Positions 22,520 through 34,370 of a stretch of DNA of 64,000 nt are shown here, one piece after another. A model generated the notes under the pieces. It searched no databases and was not told the DNA's origin. It worked only from the letters and a program-made list of their open reading frames with translations. This DNA is from Saccopteryx bilineata. Lineage: Eukaryota > Chordata > Mammalia > Chiroptera > Emballonuridae. Each line of letters opens with the position of its first letter. Position 1 is the first letter of the stretch. Location: positions 166,839,640-166,903,639 of the forward strand of contig NC_089493.1 of NCBI RefSeq assembly GCF_036850765.1, in the 5' to 3' direction. The position numbers and the translations under genes were made by a program.

Positions 22520-23213
22520 AATTTACGAATGATAAAACTTCCTGCTTTTAGTTGGTCTTATTTTCCATTGGCCCTACAATGGTTTAATATTGAACATTTT
22601 ATGTCATTTTTATCAGTTAAGAACATAAATTCTTCTAGAAGGGATAAACTCAATGAAAATGATAAATATATATTTTAAATAAATTTTATAAATAGAATGC
22701 AACTACACATGAAGTGACTAATTCATAAAACACATTTCATTTCTTTTGAGGGGCAGTGATTCCTATGGTCACTGGGGATGCATACACTTATTCATTCTCA
22801 GTATCCTAAGTCACTTCATGGTTTCAAATCATTCTTGAACTTCCAAGTATGGCGGATTTATTTCCTTCACATTTAAAACTGTCTCATTGAAATATGCAAA
22901 CAGTTTAAGTGTTCTCATAAGGAAAAACTGAAAAGATATTCTCACTGATGATTTTAATGATGACTGTGGGACACTCAGAGTTAACAAATTGTGTCTTGAG
23001 CACATTTTTTGGTACTTTGTTGAATTTACAGTAATTCTTTTTTCTTATGTTAAACTTACCACAACTTTCATTCACACTCATGGAAAATTATCTGAAAAGT
23101 GTACGGATTCTAAATGTTTCCTGATAAGTTTATGCTTATTGTAGAACATTGAACAGAAATTGAATGCTAACATACATTGTTCATTAGAAAGCATTGCTGG
23201 AACCTGTGAGAAG

Positions 23214-23216
<3 letters not shown>

Positions 23217-23245
<29 letters not shown>
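23217..23245. repeat. (TG)n microsatellite
   Basis: About 14 TG dinucleotides. Confidence 0.9.
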
Positions 23246-23248
<3 letters not shown>

Positions 23249-23331
23249 TCTATAATAAGGTAGAGAGTCATAACAACCTAATTATTTCCTCAGTATTTGT
23301 TGCCTATCTACTTTTTAAAATACAATAGTTA

Positions 23332-23455
23332 GACTTGGTGTGGTGAACACACAGTATAGCTGTTCAGATGATGCATTGTGGAATTGTGCACCTGAAACCT
23401 GTACAATTTTATTAACCAGTGTCATCCTAATAAATTTAATAAAAAGGAAATACAA
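23332..23455 (+). mobile_element. L1 3' terminal fragment
   Basis: Matches the 3' end of the two longer L1 copies here (CACCTGAAACCTGTACAATT and the AATAAATTTAATAAA tail); strongly 5'-truncated. Confidence 0.75.
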
Positions 23456-23959
23456 CAGTTAATTAAAACCTAGACTTATAAAAGAGATTAAAAAACATTG
23501 AGAAAAATAAAAGGTATCGTAATCAGGTGTCCCTGAAATGAGACAGTTACTGCTACTGAGATTCACATGCTACTTTATGCTTCTTGACAATGAAGGAAAA
23601 AAAAATACAATGTGGTCCTATTTGTGTAATTTAAAAAAAAAAAGATTTGAACATACCTAAATATGCAAATTTCATGTTGACATTAAGTTCAAGTGAAATT
23701 TAATGAATAGAGCTTTCTAGTGTATGTGCTACAGAAGCAAACACAAGCAGAGCTTCCTAAACAATATCGAGAATAGAGGGCAACATCAGTATTGTTTTAT
23801 AAAAGCTATCAATATGTTTATCACCAAGCCAGTTTTCCTGTGGTGGTTAATTCCAAAGGGAAGATAAAACCTACAACAGAAATTGTTTGGGAGGCTAATC
23901 TAGTTTTGTCCAACTATGCTGACTCCTATTCATTTAATCTAATTTAGTGATATCATTAA

Positions 23960-24780
23960 GAGCTAAGGCAATGAATTGCCCATCAGTAGATGAGTGGATA
24001 AAAAAGCTATGGTACATTTATACAGTGGAATACTCCACAGCTATAAAAAAGAAGGAAATCCTACTCTTTGTGACAGCATGGATGGACGTGGAGAGCATTA
24101 TGCTAAGTGAAATAAACCAGTCAGAGAAATACAAGTACCATATGATTTCACTCATATGTGGAATCTAATAAACAAAATGAACTAACAACCAAAATAGAGA
24201 CAGACTCATACATAGAGAGCAGGCTGGCAGCTGTCAGGGGTGGGGGAGAGGGGCTATGTGAGCAGGGGAAAGGATAGAACTAAAAAAGACCAAAAAAAGA
24301 AAAAGGAAAAAACTCAGGAACACGGATGACAGTGTGGTGATTGCAGAGGGGTGGGAAGTGGAGGACGATATAGGAGGGATACATGGTGATGGGCAGTGTG
24401 GTGATTGCAGAGGGGTGGGAAGTGGAGGACGATATAGGAGGGATACATGGTGATGGACAGTGTGGTGATTGCAGAGGGGTGGGAAGTGGAGGACGATATA
24501 GGAGGGATACATGGTGATGGACAGTGTGGTGATTGCAGAGGGGTGGGAAGTGGAGGACGATATAGGAGGGATACATGGTGATGGACAGTGTGGTGATTGC
24601 AGAGGGGTGGGAAGTGGAGGACGATATAGGAGGGATACATGGTGATGGACGAAGACTTGGCTCCAGGGGCGTGTTAAATACATAATGCAGTATACAGAGA
24701 TGTGTTGTAGAATTGGGCTCCTGAAGGCTATATAACTATGTTAACTAGTGTCACCCCAATAAATTCAATTAAAAAAAAGA
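23960..24780 (+). mobile_element. LINE-1 3' end (ORF2 C-terminus and 3' UTR) with internal minisatellite
   Basis: The frame at 23947-24168 gives the L1 ORF2 C-terminal signature (PSVDEWIKKLWYIYTVEYST, then a Met-rich segment ending SLICGI). The 3' UTR follows, ending in an AATAAATTCAATT tail. A 64-bp unit has been amplified five times inside the UTR. Confidence 0.85.
24329..24650 (+). repeat. 64-bp minisatellite, five near-identical copies
   Basis: AGTGTGGTGATTGCAGAGG recurs at 24331, 24395, 24459, 24523 and 24587, an exact 64-bp period with only one or two base differences. Because 64 is not a multiple of 3, the minus strand is open in several frames, which makes misleading repetitive open frames. 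Confidence 0.97.
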
Positions 24781-24949
24781 GCTAAGACAATGAACAATCA
24801 TGACCTATAGGTTATATCTCAAATGTTAGTAACCTTAACTATGCTTCCAGATTGAGCTAAATAGGCTTCATTAAATGGTTGTTGAGTGAACAAATGAACA
24901 AATGAATGTGCCCTGGGGATTTCCTGATATCAGCATTCTAAAATGTAGT

Positions 24950-25110
24950 ATGATGGAAAAGTAGCAACTTTGCAATGAGGTAACTCCTAACTGTGTGACC
25001 TTTGACAAGTTATTTAATCTCTTTCAGCAAAATAGGGATAATGATATATAATTTGAAAAACTGTGATGAGGACCAATGAGAACATATCACTGGTTCATAA
25101 CATGTTTTAT
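24950..25110 (+). mobile_element. MIR SINE fragment
   Basis: Contains the MIR core-like run TGTGTGACCTTTGACAAGTT and downstream TTAATCTCTTTCAGC; ancient mammalian repeat. Confidence 0.7.
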
Positions 25111-25639
25111 TCATAATATGTATTTAATTAGCAGTAGCCATTTATTACATTGTTGATAGGAAAAAGGAGTCATACTTTCAATGTCAGTACACTTAACATT
25201 CTGTTGGGAAAAGTAATAACGATATGTGTGTTTCTCCAGATGGTACAATGGGATGACCTGTGGATGGAAGTAAAATGGTTCTAAAATTGTTATGAAAGCT
25301 AATTTAAAATCTTAAGTGCCTAGAAGCATTCTTGATTGAGAAGCCTCTGTTTGTGGTTATAAAAGATGGGGAAAGATTGTTTTGGGTGAGATAATTTTAT
25401 GAGTGTTAATTTTTCTCTATCTGAACCATAGTGTTACCAAAATAAGGACCCTATTGTTCAAAGGACCAATTCACCCCAATAGGATTGGTAGGATGATTTA
25501 AATGGAAAATGTGTCACCAAAACCTGAAAGTTGGAGTTAATTTGGTTTGAACTCTGTGAGTTCAAAAGGCTATGCAAAATATCAATATTAGCTTTAGGAT
25601 ATTTTTCATAATTTAGGACTGATAACTAGAATATTTGTT

Positions 25640-25975
25640 GATTGATTTTTTTTTTTAGAGAGAGAGAGAAAGAGAGGGAGGGACAGACAAAGACAAACAG
25701 GAAGGGAGAGAGATGAGTTGCTCATTGATTGCTTTCTCATATGTGCCTTGACCTGGGGGCTCCATCTGACCCAGTGACCCCTTGCTAGAGCCAGTGACCT
25801 TGGGCTCAAGGCAGTGACCTTGAGGTCATGTCTGTGATCCTATGCTCAAGCTGGTAAGCCCCATGCTCAAGCTAGATGAGCCCACACTCAAGCCAGTGAC
25901 CTCAGGGTTTCGGACCTGGATCCTCAGTATCCCAGGCTGATGCTCTATCCACTAAGTCACTGCCTGGTCAGGCAT
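25640..25975 (-). mobile_element. Bat tRNA-derived SINE (long Rhin-like type)
   Basis: Minus-strand head CCTGACCAGGCAGTGACTTAG, the repeated 'AGCTTGAG...' body characteristic of the long form, and a GAGAGA/T-rich end. Confidence 0.85.
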
Positions 25976-26329
25976 GTTGCTTGATATTTTTGATTGGTTT
26001 GGATGTTTATATATATTTCTTCTGGTGCCAATAATGAAATTATGCCAAGGACTTTGCTTATTTTCCTATGGTTATGAAAGGTATGTATGCATTTATGTAA
26101 TATAATAAATTCATCAAAACATTCAGCTATAACTTAAAGTTGTGGTTCCACTATTTTATAGTACCTAAAATTGGAATGTAATATATCAGCAGACATTCTT
26201 TCCCCACTTCCATTCTAGAAAAGTATTATGCTCCTTGAAGCAGCAATAAATAACCTAGGATCCTTGCTGAGACTACACAACTTGTTGAAACTATGCAACC
26301 TATATATCATTTTAAAGTCAGTTAGAAGC

Positions 26330-26715
26330 GCCTGACCAGGCAGTGGCGCAGTGGATAAAGCGTCGGACTGGAATGCAAAAGACCCAGAGTCTGGATAGAG
26401 CGTCGGACTGGGATGCGGAAGACCCAGGTTCGAGACCCCGAGGCCGCCAGCTTGAGCGCGGGCTCATCTGGTTTGAGCAAAAAGCCCATCAGCTTGAACC
26501 CAAGGTCTCTGGCTCCAGCAAGGGGTTACTTGGTCTGCTGAAGGCCCACGGTCAAGGCACATATGAGAAAGCAATCAATGAACAACTAAGGTGTTGCAAC
26601 GCACAATGAAAATGATTGATGCTTCTCATCTCTCTCCGTTTCTGTCTGTCTGTCCTTGCCTATCCCTCTCTCTGACTCACTCTCTGTCTCTGTAAAAAAT
26701 AAATAAATAAATATA
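26330..26715 (+). mobile_element. Bat long-type SINE with duplicated head
   Basis: Flanked by a perfect 17-bp target duplication TAAAGTCAGTTAGAAGC at 26313-26329 and 26716-26732. Within the head, the stretch from GATAAAGCGTCGGACTGG to AAGACCCAG is present twice in tandem. Confidence 0.93.
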
Positions 26716-26874
26716 TAAAGTCAGTTAGAAGCCTAATGATTAATGCACTGTGTCACAGTTTTCTCAATTACATGTAACAGAGTATAGCTGTGATCACAAA
26801 TTGAATAGATATGGTGAAAAAAATCTGCTTTTTCCTCATGAAAGATATCAAGTTTTAAAAAGTACACACCTCTG

Positions 26875-26940
26875 CATTAATAATGTATAGTTCATTGTAT
26901 ATCAATTATACCTCAATAAAGCTATTTAAATTTTTTAAGC
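26875..26940 (+). mobile_element. L1 3' tail fragment
   Basis: TGTATATCAATTATACCTCA followed by ATAAAGCTATTT resembles an old L1 3' terminus. Confidence 0.5.
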
Positions 26941-27296
26941 AAACACATAGTTGTGAAGGGATGTTAATCAAATTAGTGAGTATATATATATAAATAAAGC
27001 TATATATAACATATATTACATATATATTAGGAAAGAGATTTACTCTCTAATATTACACTTAGAGTTCATTTTTAGAAAACCATATCTAATGAAAAGTTAT
27101 TAATAACAACACACCATTGAGGACACATACTTAAAATACTTATAGGAAAAGACTAGTTAGTGGCAAAGGTAATTGAAAAAAATCTTTGATAGAGGATGAG
27201 TTTTCTGGATACCAAATGGGAAAAACTCTGGTACAGAAAGTGTGAAGAAATTGTCATTGGATGGACCATAAAGTCAAATAAAATAATTTATCTAAG

Positions 27297-27465
27297 CCTG
27301 ACCTGTGGTCGCGCAGTGGACAAGCGTCAACCTGGAACACTGAGTTTGCTGGTTCGAAGCCCTGGGTTTGCCTGGTCAAGGCACATATGGGAGTTGATGC
27401 TTCTGCTTCCCCTCTTCTATCTCTCTCTCTTCTCTCAAAAAAATGAATAAGTAAAAATAATAATC
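27297..27465 (+). mobile_element. Bat tRNA-derived SINE (short type)
   Basis: Head CCTGACCTGTGGTCGCGCAG, B-box GGTTCGAAGCCC, CT run and A-rich tail. Confidence 0.88.
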
Positions 27466-27888
27466 TGTCTACATGTGAAAGGAATCAGTACCTCTACAAT
27501 TTCTCTTAGAGAAGCCATTAAAAGATCTACACTGTATAATATACAAATATAACAAGTATAACTTTTTACTTCATATTTAAATCTCAAGCATTTCACACAG
27601 TAATTTTCACACCTTATTAATACTCAATAAAAGGCTTGAGTTCAATGATTAGAAAGTGGTCTCTTGAGAAAATAATCATACTGCAGAACCAATTATTTTA
27701 CACATGCTTTCCCTCTATATGGAACTCCTAATAAGAGCCAGCTCTCTGACTTATCTGTACAAAGCTAACAAACTGGAGAGTTGTCAAAAAAAAGTTTTAA
27801 ATTCATAAGATTTTTATATTGTGACACTTGTTAGAAGCTTTCTATATCTTTGCAACTGAAAATTCAGCGAATAGTTTATCCTGGGACT

Positions 27889-27890
<2 letters not shown>

Positions 27891-27948
<58 letters not shown>
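27891..27948. repeat. (TG)29 microsatellite
   Basis: Uninterrupted TG dinucleotides over 58 bp, about 260 bp upstream of the relic CSE. Confidence 0.97.
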
Positions 27949-27950
<2 letters not shown>

Positions 27951-28211
27951 GCCTCCCCTCCCAAGATAAATAAAAAGAGAGACTCAGCCTAAAAATATCT
28001 TAATCATCAAGAGGAAATAAAAAGAAGTCATCGCTTTGACATTACATGCTGGAGTCACTGAGGGTATCAAGTCTCAAGAATATTTGTGTGAATAAGATTG
28101 TACCACTGCCTTTCAACTTGCAAATTCCAGTGAGAAACAGCTGTTTTTCTCATTGCTTTCAACTCTTAAGTACCTCCTCCTCTGATTTCTTCAGGCTGCA
28201 GGTCTAGAGTA

Positions 28212-28240
28212 GGGACTCAGAGCACCGCTATCAGCATATG
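28212..28240 (+). promoter_or_regulatory. Decayed CSE of the B-type relic
   Basis: GACTCAGAGCACCGCTATCA keeps the frame of the CSE (GACTC-GAGCGCCGCTGTCG) but has lost CpG sites and the G of CGCTG. It lies where the promoter of the relic exon is expected. Confidence 0.75.
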
Positions 28241-29640
28241 TGGAAATAGAGATAAATGAGGAGTTATCATAAGGTTTCTACTGGGTGACTTTCCTAATCA
28301 GAACTTCCCAAAGATCTGGGCCTTGGTGTCCAAGACTTACCTGCTCAGAAGTTGTGGGTTAATTAGCAAAAAAGACTACTTCACTCTGAGTGAAGAAAGT
28401 GGAGACTTACTTGTGAGTAACAGGATAGACCTGAAGCAGATATACCTACATACTATATAGTTTGTACCATAAATTTAAAAACAATAATTGAAAATCCTTT
28501 AATTATTTTTCACACTAATCTAAATATTCAAGATGTAAATGATAATACCCCTGCTTCAGCAGGAGTATTATTAGGTTAAATATGTGAGTTGACCCAGCCT
28601 GGATCAAGATTTGCAATAGTATCTATAGAAGATCCTGATGTTGGAAGCAATTCCTTTTCAAAATTACCACCTTAGCAGCAACTCTGTATTCATCTTCAAA
28701 GTAAAAGAAAACAACAGTTGAAACAAACACACTGAACTTCTGTTAGAGAAGCTACTAGACCTGGTAAAGGTCTAGTAGCCCTGACAGCCTTAGATGGCGA
28801 GTAGCACCTGGAAGCCACACAACTACAACACTTGCGCTCGTCATTTCAGCCAAAATGTATATACATGGCCGGGCTTTGAGAAACCATGCCTTAGCACCTC
28901 AGTGGTGAGGGGGAGGGCCATTGACCCGGACGAGGGCCTCAAAGTGGAAGTCAGGTATGCCTTTGCAGCCCAGAGCATGCATAGCCAGCTTGGCCTTGAT
29001 CACCAGTTAGAGAAATGAAAATTTTAAGTACATTGGACTGTGAAGAGATTTTAAATTTTTGCATGGTTTTGGAAGCAAGGAACAGGGAGAAACTGGTTGG
29101 CCAGTGGAGTTGAGATCAAAATTTTAGATGATAATTATGAAATCCCAGAGGTGATTTTACTTCTTTTACCACCATGATTTCAGAAGATTCTGTACTTTGG
29201 CCAGTAATTTCTCTGTTTAAAACACAGGATCCAGATATGAGAGAAAATGGGAAGGTACAATAAAGTGCACCTTTCAGAATTTAATTTTCCATGAATAATT
29301 ACTCAAGCTTGTAACAGATGGGGCCGTTGGACCTGGAGTAAACCCTGGAGTGCAATGTCACTATTATGACCACTGACAGAAGAAAGCCACTCTTCCAGCA
29401 GAAGCATTGCTCTACACATTGGTGACATCAACAGCAATGTGCCAGTTTTCCATCTAGCCTCCTATATGGTCCATGTGGCTGAGGACCCTCTTCCTGTTGC
29501 CTCCATTGCCTAAGTCTGCACCTCATCCCAAGATGGACCACAAAGCCATATCTCCTACTCCACTGTGGCTAATTCAAATGCTTTAAGTGAATTTGAACTA
29601 GCACAAAATGCTGGATAGGGGCTGTTCCTTGTAATAAGAT
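28212..29640 (+). pseudogene. PCDHGB9P: Protocadherin gamma B-type variable exon relic (B9P position)
   Basis: Broken gamma-B exon with many stops and frameshifts. Fragments read in order: KDLGLGVQDLPAQKL with a stop in the following VN segment; [20 protein letters not shown] (EC1); [20 protein letters not shown] (EC1-EC2 linker); DPDVGSNSFS and TELLLEKLLD (EC2); FSQNVY and AIDPDEGLKVEVRYAF (EC3); DPDMRENGKV-like and a LDLE-like remnant (EC4); and SYMVHVAEDPLPVASIA (EC5). Homology fades near 29640, so EC6, the membrane helix, the tail and the donor are absent. ESGDLLV, ENPLxIFH and VHVAE are B-type signatures. Human has two B pseudogenes, B8P and B9P; the place after A12 suggests B9P, which an alignment would have to confirm. 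Confidence 0.85.
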
Positions 29641-30090
29641 GATTGTATAAATGGATCCAAATAATGTTAGCATAGCTGTACACTGAACTCGCAGTTTACA
29701 AACACTTCAAAAATTATGGAGTAACATTTGCATATAAAATTCCCCATTATAAAAAGAGAAAATTCTCATGGAAAATAATAATGAAAATAAAATTTTCCAT
29801 TATATATCACTGTCAGTGATTTAGAACTTGAAGTCTAAAATTAAAAAGAAAGAAAATAGTTACTTTTTGAAAGTGGAATTAGGTAAAGTGGATAATAAGG
29901 AAATGGAAAAGAATGAAAGGAGAATGACTGATAAGAGAAAGAGAATATTAGTAGTAAGATGCTTAAAATTGAGTCTGATTGGTTGGTTAGTCATGGTAGA
30001 GTTCCTTATTGGTTTGAATTCTGTTGTTCATCTACTCTGTTAATTTTATTATAAATGCTCCCTGGATGTTGGTTTCTAAAAGGAATTCAG

Positions 30091-30306
30091 CCTGACCTGT
30101 GGTGGCGCAGTGGATAAAGCGTCGACCTGGAAATGCTGAGGTCGCCGGTTCGAAACCCTGGGCTTGCCTGGTCAAGGCACATATGGGAGTTGATGCTTCC
30201 AGCTCCTCCCCCTTCTCTCTCTCTGTCTCTCCTTTCTGTCTCTCTCTCTCTCTCTCTCTCTCCTCTCTAAAAAATGAATAAATAAATAAATAATAATAAT
30301 AATAAA
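30091..30306 (+). mobile_element. Bat tRNA-derived SINE (short type)
   Basis: Head CCTGACCTGTGGTGGCGCAG with intact B box. Perfect 13-bp target duplication AAAAGGAATTCAG at 30078-30090 and 30307-30319; a well-preserved, probably young copy. Confidence 0.94.
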
Positions 30307-30716
30307 AAAAGGAATTCAGCAAATCAGATAACTTGGCATCTTCAACCTGGTTTCTGATGCTCACCTGAGAGTTTGCTAAAGCTTGGAAACCAAGAGTGGC
30401 GAGCATCTCCACAAATACGTGTCACTTGCTTATATTGGCTTTATCTTGTGTAATACTTGCTCTAGCAGTATATTAGGGGAGGCAGTGAATATTCCTGATG
30501 TGCAAAATGCACATATTTAACACCTATTGACTCTTCTATTTACCTTATTTAAAGTTGATTTTTACATGTGGTGTGAGGTAGGCTCAAGGTTCTATTATCC
30601 TATATGGATGCCCAGTTTTCAGCAATGAGAGAAGTTAAAGTTTAATAAAGTTATTAGTAGTCTTACTTACTAATAAGTTTAATAAAGTTTAAGTTAAAGT
30701 TTAAATAAAGTTTATA

Positions 30717-30880
30717 GTTTTCAGTGTAGGGGTCTTGAATATCTTTCATTAAATTATTCCTATGTACCTGATGGTTTTGGACATTACTGTAAATTGCATT
30801 TTTATTTTATTTTCTGATTGCTCATTGCTAGTTTACAGAAAAACTAATTGATTTTTGCATCTTTCATATGTCTTTAAAAA
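30717..30880 (-). mobile_element. L1 ORF2 fragment, antisense
   Basis: TAGTTTTCAGTGTAGGGGTC and the following TTGCTAGTTTACAGAAA region match an antisense segment of old L1 ORF2. Confidence 0.65.
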
Positions 30881-30887
30881 AGAAGAG

Positions 30888-31230
30888 CCTTACTAGGCGG
30901 TTGCGCAGTGGATAGAGCGTCAGACTGGGATACGGAGGACCCAGGTTCGAGACCCTGAGGTTGCCAGCTTGAGCGCGGGCTCATCTGGTTTGAGCAAAAG
31001 CTCACCAGCTTGGACCCAAGGTTGCTGGCTCGAGCAAGGGGTTACTCAGTCTGCTGTGCCCATAGTCAAGGCACATAAGAGAAAGCAATCAATGAACAAC
31101 TAAGGTGTCACAACAAAAAAACTGATAATTGATGCTTCTCATCTCTCTGTGTTCCTGTCTGTCTGTCCCTATCTATCCCTCTCTCTGACTCTCTCTCTCT
31201 GTCTCTTTAAAAAAAACAAAAAACAAAAAA
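30888..31230 (+). mobile_element. Bat long-type SINE
   Basis: Head CTTACTAGGCGGTTGCGCAG, B box GGTTCGAGACCC, long 'CATCTGGTTTGAGC' body, CT run and A-rich tail. Confidence 0.9.
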
Positions 31231-31399
31231 ACCCAAGAGGTGCAGTATGTTTGATTCTTATACTGTATGAGAATACCACACGAAAGGATATATTACAAGC
31301 TTAAACTTTGCATAAGTTCAGGCTTCTATTCTCTGCAGTGTATAGGTTCAAAGGGCCCACCCCAAAACAAGAACCAGCCCCCAAATTTAGTAGTGGGTG

Positions 31400-32420
31400 A
31401 TTCATTCATGCAATTATATAACAAATATTTATTAACTAACTGCCTGCTTTATGCAAGGCACTGTCTCAAGTGCCAAGGGTTCAACAATGAATAAGGCAGA
31501 TATAATTCTTGCCCTTAATAGGTCCTATTCTAAGATACGGTCTTTTACAAGTCTGATAAATGACACCAAGGAAAAACAAGAATGCTAAGAAAGTTTGAAA
31601 TAGGAGGGCCTACTACAGTCCAAAAGGTCAAGGAAGGCTTCATTAAGGAAGTAATATTTAGAGTGAGATCCGAAGGATGAGTAGAAGTTAGCTAGGGAAC
31701 AAGGAGATTAAATAAAAAAATTTTCAGGGCATAGCATGTGTAAAGGTCCTAAAAAAAAAAAAAAAAAAAAGAAAGAAAAGATGAGTATCTGAAAAGAGCT
31801 AGAAAGGTTAGAAATGGAAAATAAGTAGAGCCTTATAAACCATATTAAATATTCTGGATTTTATTCTAAGTATCCTATGTGTACTTAGGAGCTATGGAAA
31901 GGTTTTAAATAAGGCAGTGACAAGATATGATTTGAATTTTTAAATTACTCTGGCTGCTGCAAACTGATGATTTATGAGGGTTATAATGGAAGCAGGGAGA
32001 ACATATGGGAGACTATGGCAACATTTCTGGTAAGAAATAGCTGGAATGGATTAAAAGGAAGGCAGTGGATATAGAAATAACAGGATGGATTAGATACATA
32101 TTTAAGAAATAGATTCGGCAAAACAGTAATAGAATGTAAACTCCATGAGGGCAGAGACTATTCTGCTTATTATATTCCTCAGTCTCTGGCAAGATCATTG
32201 CCTGGCAAGTGATAGATCCTCAATAAAATATTGTTGACTGAATAAATAAATGAATGTAAGAGAGGAGTGATTGAGATATTTCCAGGTTTCTGGATTGAGG
32301 GTGAAATTCTGGATGCACAAAAGTACCATTTTGTAAGATGTGGAAGACTAGAACAGGGCAGATTTCAGAGAAATCAAGAGTTGAGTTGTAAACATGTTTG
32401 AGATTCTGAGAAATATCCAA
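31400..32420 (+). repeat. Ancient mammalian interspersed repeat, including an L2-like end
   Basis: Old repeat text such as AAGGCACTGTCTCAAGTGCC, ATTACTCTGGCTGCTGC and, at 32140-32250, the L2-like ACTCCATGAGGGCAGAGACT. A second copy of the same family lies at 61390-62940. I do not name the family with confidence. Confidence 0.55.
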
Positions 32421-32989
32421 GTGCAGATATTAAGAGTGTGGTTGGACATATGGTCACCATTCTTTTAGTCTAGTTTCTTCTGTTGTGATCATCCATTCAG
32501 ATGGATAGATACTTACCAGGCTGAACATGACAAGCTTCCTAAGAGCTCTATACTGGTATGTTCCTGATCTCTTTTTCACTATTAGAAACACCCAGCACTT
32601 GGAGAACCTCACTTTCTAACTCATACTCACCCCACTCTTCAGACTGGTCCTGGTGCTCAGTTCTTTTCTGTCTCTGGAATTCTGTTCAGGTTAAAACTTA
32701 TCAGGCTGTTTTAATTTGTTGGTATTTAATTTTCTTTAAGTTGATTATATGTTTGTCCTGGAAATTTCTAAGCTCAGTTTTTCTTCACCATCTGTTCTTA
32801 GCTTACAAAGAGTAAACTTTTAGATAAGAAATGTTTAGGATAAAAGATGCATAACAATAAAATTGTTGGAAGATTGTATACCCACACATACCTTAAACAT
32901 CCTATAGTAACCATATTAAAAATATAATGCTTTTTGTTCTATGACTTACATCTGATATATATTTGCCTCTTCATCAATGTGTTAGCTCC

Positions 32990-33115
32990 ATCTCTCCAAC
33001 AAAAATATGAACTCCTTGACAGCAAAAAAATTATTTTTATGCCTGTATTTTTAAAGCCTAGAATAGTATTTGATATTGTTAAGCTCTAAGTAAATATTTC
33101 TTGAATGAATTAATA
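32990..33115 (+). mobile_element. L2-like 3' end fragment
   Basis: ATGAACTCCTTGACAGCAAA, then GCCTAGAATAGTATTTGATA and ATATTTCTTGAATGAATTA, the layout of an L2 3' end. Confidence 0.6.
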
Positions 33116-33313
33116 GTAATTAAGCACTTTAAGTTGAAATCAGTAGTATGGTAGAACTTCTACCATAATGATGGTAGAACTTCTTTCCCTATGGGGAGGA
33201 TAGAAATTTTCCATATTTTGATAGAGAGGTGGATGAGATGAATGAATATATTTGCCAAAACTCATTGGTTTCACGGTATGTAAACCATACTTCAATTTAA
33301 AAAGAGATTTAAG

Positions 33314-33474
33314 AACCCCTGGCTGGTTAGTTCAGTGTGTCGTCCTGATACACCAAGGTTATGGGTTTGATCCCTGGTCAGGGTACATACAAAAATCAAC
33401 CAATGAATGCATAAATAAGTGGAACAACAAATCAACGTTTCTCTCTCTCAAATCAATAAATGAAAAATTTAAAT
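33314..33474 (+). mobile_element. VES SINE
   Basis: CCCTGGCTGGTTAGTTCAGT head of the general VES form. Perfect 13-bp target duplication AAAGAGATTTAAG at 33301-33313 and 33475-33487. Confidence 0.9.
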
Positions 33475-33876
33475 AAAGAGATTTAAGGAAATAAAACATC
33501 AGATTTTCTCCTACACCCTCATCTTGCCTCCAAAAGTTACTGCTGTCAATATCTGATTATTTTAAACATTTTTGAATATGTAAATATGTGTGTACTTTTA
33601 TTTTTACAACAGGGATCATTTTTTACTATATATACTCTTCTGCAACTTGCTTTTCCCCATTAACAATATCTTAGGAACAGCTTTTAATTTGAATCCTTCT
33701 GGATCTGCCATCTACCTCAATCTTAGTAATTTTATTTATTTTATTTTAGAATTGGAAACACATTTACATGATTCAAAAATCAAAACTGTATAATAGATAT
33801 ATATTGTCTCATCCCATTCCTGTCCAACTCCTATTCCACCTTTGTTTCCTTCTGCCTCCTTAACATAGTATTAGTT

Positions 33877-34287
33877 GTTTTTTATTTTATTTATTTATTT
33901 ATTTTTATCAAGTGACAGGCAGGGAGGCAGAGAAAGACTCCCATATGTGCTCCGACCAGGATCCACCTGGCAACCCCTGTCTGGGGCTGATGCTCTGCCC
34001 ATCTGGGACCATTGGTCCGTTGCTCAGAAACTGGGCTGTTTTAGAACCTGAGGCAAGGCCATAAAGCCATCCTTAGCGCTTGGGGCCAACTTGCTCATTT
34101 GAGCCATGGCTTCAGGAGGGGATGAGAGATAGAGAGACAAAGACAGAGACAGAAAGAAGGGGAAAGAGAGGGGTGAATAAGCAGATGGTTGCTTCTCCTG
34201 TGTGGCCTGACTTGGAACCAAACCCAGGCCTTGCACACACCAGACCACCACTCTACTGCTCTACTGCTGAGCCAACTGGCCAGGATC
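33877..34287 (-). mobile_element. VES SINE, long form
   Basis: Minus-strand VES head (CCTGGCCAGTTGGCTCAGCA). Perfect 10-bp target duplication AGTATTAGTT at 33867-33876 and 34288-34297. Confidence 0.9.
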
Positions 34288-34370
34288 AGTATTAGTTCTG
34301 AAGTATCCTTTCAGCATTTCTTTATTCAAATAGGGCGAAATATGGGTATGTTTTTATTTCCCCACTTTTC

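Larger units (their letters stand above)
21844..28211. other. Intergenic interval A12 to the B-type relic
   Basis: Mostly repeats: several SINEs, two L1 3' ends, a MIR and microsatellites, each listed separately. The unlisted parts are AT-rich with no coding signal. Confidence 0.6.

Noticed and set aside
24234..24683. Repetitive minus-strand open frames of up to 149 codons
   Set aside because: They come from the 64-bp minisatellite inside an L1 3' UTR; the three frames read the same repeat in rotation.
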